A DNA stretch of 64,000 nt, from the NCBI RefSeq assembly GCF_900169145.1, contig NZ_FXZD01000004.1:62001-126000 (forward strand), given 5' to 3'. Positions 63,026 to 64,000 of this stretch are shown one piece after another. This stretch comes from Brevibacterium antiquum CNRZ 918 (GTDB lineage Bacteria; Actinomycetota; Actinomycetes; Actinomycetales; Brevibacteriaceae). Position 1 is the first letter of the stretch; the number at the start of each line of letters is the position of its first letter. Both the position numbers and the translations under genes were made by a program. A model generated the notes under the pieces. The model had not been told where the DNA came from and did no database searches. It saw nothing but the letters and a program-made list of their open reading frames with translations.

Positions 63026-64000
63026 GTGTCTACTGCAACCTCGGCGTCCACGCCGACCGCTTCCGAAGTCATCGCCAACCTTCCTTGGCGATGGAGAACC
63101 CAAGGCGTTATCTTCATCATCGGCGGCCTGGGGTTCATGTTCGACGCTTGGGACGTCGCCCTCAACGGGTTCCTCATTCCGCTGCTCAGCGACTACTGGA
63201 GCCTGAGCGTCGGCCAGGCCGCCTGGATCGCTACGGCCAACCTCATCGGCATGGCGCTGGGCGCCTTCATCTGGGGCGGCATCGCCGATGTGATCGGCCG
63301 GAAGAAGGCATTCACCCTCACGCTTCTCGTATTCTCAGTCTTCACAGTTGCCGGCGCCTTCTCCCCAGCATTCAGCTGGTTCATCCTGTTCCGATTCCTC
63401 GCCGGATTCGGGCTCGGCGGATGCATCCCCGTCGACTATGCGCTCGTCGGGGAATTCACTCCCAAGAAGCACCGCGGGCGCGTCCTGACTGCGATGGACG
63501 GATGGTGGCCGATCGGCGCCTCGCTGTGCGCCTTCGTCTCTGCATCCTTGCTGGGAGTGGGTGATTGGCGCCTCATCATGCTCGTCATGATTGTGCCCGC
63601 GCTGCTGACAGTTGCCGTGCGTTTCGGAATTCCCGAATCACCTCTCTACCTTGCCTCCGTGGGACGGTATGCCGAAGCCGACGCCATCATCGCCCGGCTC
63701 GTCGAGCGCACCGGCGCCGAGGTGACGACCTGGACCCACGATGTCCCCGCAAAGGGCGCGATCGAGGCCACCGGCACGGCCCCGGCGCCGCGGCAGGCAT
63801 CCGACTCGTCTGGAACTCTCATCTCTGTCAACAAAAAGCTGCGTGCAGCCAGCGGCCAGTTGGTGCAACTGTGGCAGTACTCGGCCAAGACGACTCTCGT
63901 CTCCTGGGCCCTGTTCGTCTCCGTCCTCCTTGTCTACTACGCGGCACTGACATGGCTGCCGGGCATCCTGAAGAAGCAGGGCATGGGCGATCAAGCAGCG
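63026..64000 (+). CDS. MFS transporter, sugar/metabolite-H+ symporter type, 3'-truncated by window edge
   Basis: Open frame from GTG 63026 to the last base (325 codons, no stop). Major facilitator: helix 1 GVIFIIGGLGFMFDAWDVAL, the conserved loop GGIADVIGRKKAF after helix 2, and the PESPLYLASVGRYAEA segment of the metabolite:H+ symporter family after helix 6, then a charged central loop and the seventh helix. It looks like a carrier of organic acids or aromatic acids; the substrate is unknown. GGGGTAC lies upstream of the start. Confidence 0.88.
   Translation, partial: MSTATSASTPTASEVIANLPWRWRTQGVIFIIGGLGFMFDAWDVALNGFLIPLLSDYWSLSVGQAAWIATANLIGMALGAFIWGGIADVIGRKKAFTLTLLVFSVFTVAGAFSPAFSWFILFRFLAGFGLGGCIPVDYALVGEFTPKKHRGRVLTAMDGWWPIGASLCAFVSASLLGVGDWRLIMLVMIVPALLTVAVRFGIPESPLYLASVGRYAEADAIIARLVERTGAEVTTWTHDVPAKGAIEATGTAPAPRQASDSSGTLISVNKKLRAASGQLVQLWQYSAKTTLVSWALFVSVLLVYYAALTWLPGILKKQGMGDQAA

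Overview
The window is a 64 kb stretch of a high-GC actinobacterial chromosome, most likely a Brevibacterium or close relative. This is inferred from the iscS-mnmA / metE-like / ligA / gatCAB gene order (known from mycobacteria and other actinobacteria), many GTG starts and ATGA/GTGA gene overlaps, the leaderless look of some genes, and an ilvB leader peptide very like the one known from Corynebacterium. I read 47 protein genes including one leader peptide; one gene is cut by the left edge and one by the right edge. In addition there is one broken gene. I found no rRNA, tRNA, CRISPR array, prophage or classical IS element.

Layout. 1-3.6 kb: end of a SCO6745-like protein, a SulP permease with its own ArsR-type regulator, and oligoribonuclease. 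3.7-8.3 kb: two related membrane/lipoprotein genes around a CnoX-like thioredoxin-TPR gene. 8.3-22.3 kb: small membrane proteins, then a block for tRNA thiolation (iscS, mnmA), a peptidase, a MetE-like protein, NAD-dependent DNA ligase and the GatCAB amidotransferase, closed by an unknown membrane/coiled-coil protein. 22.4-25.2 kb: peptide deformylase and cysteine synthesis (cysK, cysE). 25.5-28.9 kb: a luciferase-like monooxygenase, its FMN reductase and a MarR regulator, then a D-2-hydroxyacid dehydrogenase. 29-30.7 kb: ilvD. 31.1-36.9 kb: a peptide ABC importer. 37-40.8 kb: PH-domain protein, second hydroxyacid dehydrogenase, aldo/keto reductase, apt and a broken PCMT-like methyltransferase. 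40.8-42.0 kb: a DUF559-type nuclease gene between 55-bp direct repeats. 42.0-45.7 kb: a heterodimeric ABC exporter. 45.8-49.6 kb: ilvBNC with an attenuator. 49.7-55.3 kb: a second peptide ABC importer. 55.7-64 kb: Eis-like acetyltransferase, serA, PAP2 phosphatase, CitE-like lyase, leuB, ilvE and an MFS transporter.

How it works together. The window is rich in branched-chain amino acid synthesis (ilvB, ilvN, ilvC, ilvD, ilvE, leuB). It also holds the serine-to-cysteine route (serA, cysE, cysK, with a sulfate-type permease) and two peptide importers. Control is visible as an attenuator at ilvB and palindromes before ilvC, serA, the ArsR gene and the flavin monooxygenase operon.

Most unusual: the repeat-flanked DUF559 nuclease unit beside a deleted methyltransferase; the paired proteins with internal lipoboxes around CnoX; short tandem duplications that repeatedly sit on stop codons; and a 9-mer that is strongly over-represented.
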